Of a DNA stretch of 64,000 bases, positions 59,786 through 64,000 are shown one piece after another; position 1 is the first letter of the stretch; each line of letters starts with the position of its first letter. Position numbers and translations under genes: made by a program. The stretch is from S015-6 sp964384945 (GTDB lineage Bacteria; Desulfobacterota; DSWW01). The notes beneath the pieces were generated by a model. It saw only the letters and a program-made list of their open reading frames with translations, searched no databases and had not been told where the DNA came from. The stretch covers positions 343,053 through 407,052 of the forward strand of contig CAYLMK010000003.1 of NCBI GenBank assembly GCA_964384945.1, read 5' to 3'.

Positions 59786-60763
59786 ATGCGCCGTGCGCAG
59801 CGGAGTCTTTTCGCGATGAAGCCGGTCGATCCGGGATACGACAGGCGGTTCGGAATCGTCGCTTACGGGCTCCTCTTCGCGACCGTACTTCTTTCCACCT
59901 GGCTTCACCACATCCAGCCCGAGGTTCTGCGGGTGCCGGATAACGGGAATCCGGCTGCCTGGGAGCGCCCCGCCCTGGACCAGACCCTTCTCGCGGAGCG
60001 CCTGGCAGAGGATGGCAAGGCGCGGTTCCTGAAAGAGGGGGTTCCTCTTGGCCAGGCCCTGCCCGTGCAGGTCGCGGCGGATGGGTTCAGCCTCCTGCTC
60101 GGCTGGATCTGCTTTCTCCACGCCCGGAGGCATTTCGGCTTCTGGATGGCCTCCTGCTTCCTGATCGGCTCCTTTGTGTTCACCGGTCTGGAAGAGACCC
60201 TGTGGATCCTGTCGGGACGGTTTCTCGGCGGCACCGTGAACAACCCCCTCGGCGAAACGGCGTACGGCACGTACTGGTTCACCCGCGGAGGGGGCTGGTT
60301 TCTCGAAACCCCGATCACGGCCTGCCTGGGCTGGTTTTTCATTGCCTATACTTGCGTGCTCACGGCAGGGAAGGTCTTCCCGAGGGCGGGCCTTTGGACC
60401 CGGGCGGCCGTCGGAGGGGGGATCGCCGTGGGCATCGACCTTTGGATGGACCCGATCCAGACCGCGCCCGAGATCATGGCCTGGGTCTGGGGCCGGGGGG
60501 ATGTGCTTCTCCTGTTCGGCATTCCGCACTACAACTTCCTCGGCTGGTTCCTCCTGATCTTCCTGTTCGCTGTCTTTTGGGAGAGGCTTCCGGGAATGGA
60601 GGCGATATGGGGACGGTCGCAGGCCACGGTCCGATTCTTCTCGATCCTGCTGACCGCGCCTTTTGCAATTCTCGTCTTCATCTGGGCCTGGATCTTCGCG
60701 ATGGGAGGGATCCTGTCCCTGGCCGGCGTCGACCATGCGGTTCGCATACCGCAGAGCTGGTAG
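59786..60763 (+). CDS. CruF/DUF422-like membrane protein, second paralogue
   Basis: 325 residues from ATG 59786 (a later ATG at 59816 is possible). Close in sequence to the first paralogue: GLEETLWILSGRF, TPITACLGWFFIAYTCVLT, GIDLWMDPIQTAPEIMAWVW, GIPHYNFLGWFLLIFLFAVF. Two such adjacent copies suggest gene duplication with functional separation or a heterodimer. Immediately follows the small membrane protein gene. Confidence 0.7.
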   Translation: MRRAQRSLFAMKPVDPGYDRRFGIVAYGLLFATVLLSTWLHHIQPEVLRVPDNGNPAAWERPALDQTLLAERLAEDGKARFLKEGVPLGQALPVQVAADGFSLLLGWICFLHARRHFGFWMASCFLIGSFVFTGLEETLWILSGRFLGGTVNNPLGETAYGTYWFTRGGGWFLETPITACLGWFFIAYTCVLTAGKVFPRAGLWTRAAVGGGIAVGIDLWMDPIQTAPEIMAWVWGRGDVLLLFGIPHYNFLGWFLLIFLFAVFWERLPGMEAIWGRSQATVRFFSILLTAPFAILVFIWAWIFAMGGILSLAGVDHAVRIPQSW

Positions 60764-60870
60764 CCGCTGCCCGCCCGCGGCGGCAGGGATCGGCGGCCCG
60801 AGCGGCTCTGGAACAACTTGCCGGGCCGGGCTACAATGGGCGCACGCTCACCTGATGAAAGGCATGGCTC

Positions 60871-62190
60871 ATGATGCTCTACACGCCGGAAGGGCTCGCC
60901 GCCGAAACCCGCCCCCTCTCCGAGATGGCCCTCGAGGCGCTTGACCGGGGACGCATGGATCATGTGCGCTTCCTGCTGGGACGGATGTCGGTGGGGCACT
61001 TCGAGCTCTACTTCGGCTACCTCGACTGGATCGTTCGAATGGCGGCCAAGATATTGCGCGACTTCGGCGGGGCCTACTTCGAAGACACCTCCGCCAGGAT
61101 CGCCAGGTTTCTGATGGCCCCATACGCCGACGGGCTCCGGGAGGGAAAGGAAAAGGAAACCATCGCCCTCATCATGAGCCTGTGGTGCCACCAACTGGGC
61201 AGGATCGAGCCCCTTGGAGAGACCCTCAACGAAGCCGCCTTCTCGCTCGCCCCGTGCGGATCCGGAGGAAGGCTCGTTCTGGGGGCCCTTTACGAAACCC
61301 TTCCCGAGAAGTACGCACGCCTTGGGGACGGCACGCCCATGTTTTGCGCGATCTGCCGGCACCTTCAGGGAGCCTTGAACGAGCAGTCTGGAAAGGCCTT
61401 CTGGAGCGCCGTGCCGGAGCGGGCGCGCACCGGCTTCTGCCGCGTGCGCTTCGCAAAGCATGCGACCCGGGGCGCATGGATCCTCCATCCGGAGGAGACC
61501 GACCGTCTCATGACGCCTCGCTGCCGGCAGGCGCTCAGACGGATGGATCAGGGGCGCCTGGACGTCCGGGAACTCCTGCATGAGCAGCACAAGGAATGGC
61601 GGCCCCTGCACGACCTGCTCAACCTCTGGGTGACAGCCTTGTTCTCGGTCATCTACGAAGAGAAGGGGATGCCTTACCTTTCAAGGCTTGTCTGGGAAAC
61701 CTATGTCACGATGTTCGATTTCACCTACCGCATGTATAGCGCCATGGACACCAAGAGCCTCTTCCGGAATCTGGTACGGATGTGGTACTACCATCAGGCG
61801 ACCTTCCGCGTCGTGGAGGAAGAGGAACGATTTGTCTTCCTCCTTGACCCCTGCGGCAGCGGAGGCCGTCTGTACCGGGGAGAGGTCTGGATGCCCGGTG
61901 TGTTCCGTTACGGAACCGGGCTGCTTTGCGAAAGCCGAGAGCCGGACGACATCACCTTTCAGCGAGCCCCCTTCCCGATCTACTGCATCCACTGCGCCGC
62001 AACGAACCGGGACCAGTTCGAGGGAAAACCCTGGTCTTTTCTCGTGGACGGCGAGGCCATGTCCGAGCCCTCCAGGCCTTGCGTCCAGTACCTCTACAAA
62101 AAGGAAGCACCCCGCGTGGCCCCGCCCGGGCTCCTGAAGCAGGTGGGACTCAGGGAGGCAAAACCCCTGCAGGAGGAATACGCTCTATGA
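60871..62190 (+). CDS. uncharacterised protein with internal duplication (PCGSGGRL repeats)
   Basis: 439 residues, starting with two Met codons at 60871. The protein consists of two similar halves: each has a helical region followed by APCGSGGRLVLGALYE (half 1, about residue 125) or DPCGSGGRLYRGEVW (half 2, about residue 330). Each continues to a CxxC-type site (MFCAICRHLQ; YCIHCAATN). The repeated Gly-rich loop and cysteines look like a ligand or metal site. No signal or membrane segment. I do not recognise the family. Stop overlaps the next start as ATGA. Confidence 0.55.
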   Translation: MMLYTPEGLAAETRPLSEMALEALDRGRMDHVRFLLGRMSVGHFELYFGYLDWIVRMAAKILRDFGGAYFEDTSARIARFLMAPYADGLREGKEKETIALIMSLWCHQLGRIEPLGETLNEAAFSLAPCGSGGRLVLGALYETLPEKYARLGDGTPMFCAICRHLQGALNEQSGKAFWSAVPERARTGFCRVRFAKHATRGAWILHPEETDRLMTPRCRQALRRMDQGRLDVRELLHEQHKEWRPLHDLLNLWVTALFSVIYEEKGMPYLSRLVWETYVTMFDFTYRMYSAMDTKSLFRNLVRMWYYHQATFRVVEEEERFVFLLDPCGSGGRLYRGEVWMPGVFRYGTGLLCESREPDDITFQRAPFPIYCIHCAATNRDQFEGKPWSFLVDGEAMSEPSRPCVQYLYKKEAPRVAPPGLLKQVGLREAKPLQEEYAL

Positions 62191-62462
62191 GCCTTCTCAG
62201 CGAATTGACCGGAACCTTCCTCATGTTCGTCGGCTTCCTCGGAATCATCGCCGGAGCTCTCCTGTACAGAATGAAACAGGAGGACCTGGGGAAGATGTAC
62301 ATGTCGGTCACCATGATGGGCGGGGGAGAGATGTCCGAAGCAGCCATGGCGAGGTTCCTGGCCCGGGTCCGGGGTAACGACCCGCTGAAAAGGCGATACG
62401 CCATCCGAATCCTTCTGGGAGGTCTCTTTCTGTCGGTGATCGGTGCCTGGCTGGCCGGATGA
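62187..62462 (+). CDS. small membrane protein
   Basis: 91 residues, ATG 62187 with AGGAGG upstream. Two hydrophobic segments (GTFLMFVGFLGIIAGALLY and RILLGGLFLSVIGAWLA) flank a Met/Gly-rich loop (YMSVTMMGGGEMSEAAMA). Coupled to genes on both sides by ATGA overlaps. No family recognised. Confidence 0.65.
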   Translation: MSLLSELTGTFLMFVGFLGIIAGALLYRMKQEDLGKMYMSVTMMGGGEMSEAAMARFLARVRGNDPLKRRYAIRILLGGLFLSVIGAWLAG

Positions 62463-62734
62463 GATCCAGGGAGGTAGGACCGCACCCGGAATCACAGAGA
62501 CGAGAGCGCCGGAGGACACAGAGCATGGAGACCCGGAAATCCCGGACCACGCCCCAGTCGACCGTCACCCGACTGGTCTGCCCCCGGTGCGGCGGACCGG
62601 TGGTCGCGAAAATCGCCTTTGGCAGCAACTTCTGCGGCGTGCGAAGCACGGCCGAATGCGAGAAAGGGTGCAAATGGAATATCGAAGAGCAGCAGGCCAT
62701 GGACCACGCAGCGACTGACGAGATGTTCTCCTAG
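62459..62734 (+). CDS. small zinc-ribbon protein
   Basis: 91 residues from ATG 62459 (coupled) or 69 from ATG 62525. Contains LVCPRCGGPVVAKI and AECEKGCKWNIEE: cysteine pairs for zinc or Fe-S. Arg-rich N-terminus favours the later start. Part of the same tight gene run. Confidence 0.55.
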   Translation: MRSREVGPHPESQRRERRRTQSMETRKSRTTPQSTVTRLVCPRCGGPVVAKIAFGSNFCGVRSTAECEKGCKWNIEEQQAMDHAATDEMFS

Positions 62735-62747
62735 AGGGTGCTCGCGC

Positions 62748-63530
62748 ATGAAGATCGAGTCATGGGTCCTGGACGGGATCCTCTTCGTTTTTTTCTTGCT
62801 CATGCTGCGGGAAGGCCGCCTCGTCCTCGGCAGGGAGCGGACGAGCCTCTTCCTGTGGGGTTCGATTCTCTGGACCGGGATCATCGAGAACGTGATGGTC
62901 ATCCTCGGGGGCTACGACTATTTCGCCTATGCCGGCTATTACCGGTTCGGCGGCAAGGTGATCGAAGGTTACGGAGGCTGGTTCTCCTGGGTCCTCTTCG
63001 TGCCCCTGGCAATCTGCCTCGGCTGGTTCCTGCTCAGCCTGCCCGCACTGCTCATCTCCATTCGGATTCTCGGGGAGAGGAGAAGCATCTGGATCAAGGC
63101 GGCGTTTGCCGCCTCGATGCTCGTCAGCTTCGACATGCTCCTCGACCCGATCTCGGTCGTCAATGAATGGTGGCGGTGGACCTCGCCGGGCTTCTACCTT
63201 CGCGGCGTGACCCTCGGCAACTACATCGGGTGGTTCTTCCTGCTCTTCTTTTTCGGAGCGGTCTTCGAGCGCACGGTACTCCAGAAGGCGGGTTTCCGCT
63301 GGCTCAGCGGGGTCGAAGCCAGGCTCTTTCGGGCGGATACCACGGATCTTGCCTGCATGGAGGCGGGGCGGATCGGCAGGATATTCTATTTCCGCCTGAT
63401 GGCCTTCCTGCCTCTCTTCTTCGTGTGCTGCATGGGGGTCGCCGCCGCGGCCCTCGCCTTTGCGAACAACTGGGGCCCCTTTGACAGCGTGTTTCCGAAC
63501 CCGGCATTTCCAGTGCCCGGCAGGCCCTGA
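62748..63530 (+). CDS. CruF/DUF422-like membrane protein, third and more distant paralogue
   Basis: 260 residues from ATG 62748. About six membrane segments with VPLAICLGWFLLSLPALLIS, SFDMLLDPISVVNEWWRW and GNYIGWFFLLFFFGAVFE, which follow the CruF order. It lacks the N-terminal extension of the other two copies. Likely the same chemistry on a related lipid. Confidence 0.6.
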   Translation: MKIESWVLDGILFVFFLLMLREGRLVLGRERTSLFLWGSILWTGIIENVMVILGGYDYFAYAGYYRFGGKVIEGYGGWFSWVLFVPLAICLGWFLLSLPALLISIRILGERRSIWIKAAFAASMLVSFDMLLDPISVVNEWWRWTSPGFYLRGVTLGNYIGWFFLLFFFGAVFERTVLQKAGFRWLSGVEARLFRADTTDLACMEAGRIGRIFYFRLMAFLPLFFVCCMGVAAAALAFANNWGPFDSVFPNPAFPVPGRP

Positions 63531-63566
63531 AAACGGATGCTCACCGTTGTCCGGAGGAGATGGACC

Positions 63567-63848
63567 ATGAAGCCTCACGAACCCGACGACCCGAAGGGGC
63601 CGGAAACCGCGCTCCGCGCAAAGCTCCGCATGGCCTTTTTCCTGCTTCTCCTCTTCGCCATTCACATGGCGGAGGCCGCCGTCACGTTTCCCTTCGTGGA
63701 CCACACAAATGCTGGCCAGAACGTGACCTACGGCCTCATCGTCGCTGCGCCCTTCTACACGATCACATTGTACTTCATCCTACTGACCCGCCGGGACCTG
63801 GCCGCTCTCCGGAGGGGAAAAGCCTGCGCAAGCGGATCGCCCGGCTGA
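63567..63848 (+). CDS. small membrane protein
   Basis: 93 residues from ATG 63567 with GGAGGAG eight bases upstream. Two membrane segments (MAFFLLLLFAIHMAEAAVTF, VAAPFYTITLYFILL). It follows the third CruF-like gene by 36 bases. No family recognised. The last 150 bases of the window show no gene. Confidence 0.6.
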   Translation: MKPHEPDDPKGPETALRAKLRMAFFLLLLFAIHMAEAAVTFPFVDHTNAGQNVTYGLIVAAPFYTITLYFILLTRRDLAALRRGKACASGSPG

Positions 63849-64000
63849 CCGGTGTCGTGCCATCCCGGGCAAGGCGACCCAACCCGTCCGCGATCCACAG
63901 CCATGAAACCGCGGAAGCGGACATGAGGCGGCAGTCGGACGAAATACGAGCAAGGCAGATGAAATCAAGGATCCAGAGAATTTGGAATCACTTTCATCTG

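Overview
The window is high-GC DNA packed with protein-coding genes. It reads like the chromosome of an anaerobic deltaproteobacterium (Desulfobacterota, possibly a sulfate-reducing or syntrophic lineage). Pointers to this are a sigma-54-controlled 'orange protein'-type Mrp/NifX locus, an HAO-like octaheme cytochrome c, a CoA-disulfide reductase that appears to carry selenocysteine, a BbsA/BbsB-like DUF35-thiolase pair, an HdrD-type Fe-S protein, and a GEMM riboswitch of the kind common in Geobacter. No tRNA, rRNA, CRISPR array or insertion sequence was recognised. The species assignment is inference.

Layout. 1-8.2 kb: partial ECF sigma factor, outer-membrane barrel, small secreted protein and a large PilY1-like adhesin on the minus strand. 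Divergent from them is a MopE-like secreted protein whose leader holds a GEMM-I (cyclic dinucleotide) riboswitch. 8.2-15.6 kb: housekeeping genes (HD phosphohydrolase, periplasmic glutaredoxin, apt, a surE-pcm-[two genes]-nlpD-like run, mnmA, an epimerase). 15.6-29.3 kb: secernin plus the likely selenoprotein, two DUF2889 proteins (one fused to PHP), a DUF169-CoaE fusion, a phospholipase-D-type cardiolipin synthase, CoA-disulfide reductase with rhodanese domain, a TolC homologue, and a small DUF5320/NifX operon with a sigma-54 promoter.

29.6-39.5 kb: octaheme cytochrome, UbiA prenyltransferase, a sigma-54 activator with PAS domain, then a perfect -24/-12 promoter driving nine genes: three NifX-like proteins, Mrp ATPase, Gly-rich zinc-ribbon protein, IscU-like scaffold, MIP18-type assembly factor, metallo-beta-lactamase and class V aminotransferase. 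TTGCA motifs lie near the activator gene and upstream of both sigma-54 promoters, which suggests one regulon for making or protecting a metal-sulfur cluster.

39.5-50 kb: glycosyltransferase, Nudix, YqgE, purF, AmpG-like transporter, mgtE, UDP-sugar pyrophosphorylase, DUF364 protein, FAD oxidoreductase. 50-58.5 kb: a TetR-controlled operon for acyl/aryl-CoA metabolism (DUF35, thiolase, PaaK-like ligase, duplicated FAD oxidase, HdrD-like protein). 58.5-63.9 kb: eight tightly packed genes with three CruF/DUF422-like membrane proteins, an internally duplicated protein of unknown function, and small membrane and zinc-ribbon proteins. This cluster matches no pathway I recognise.
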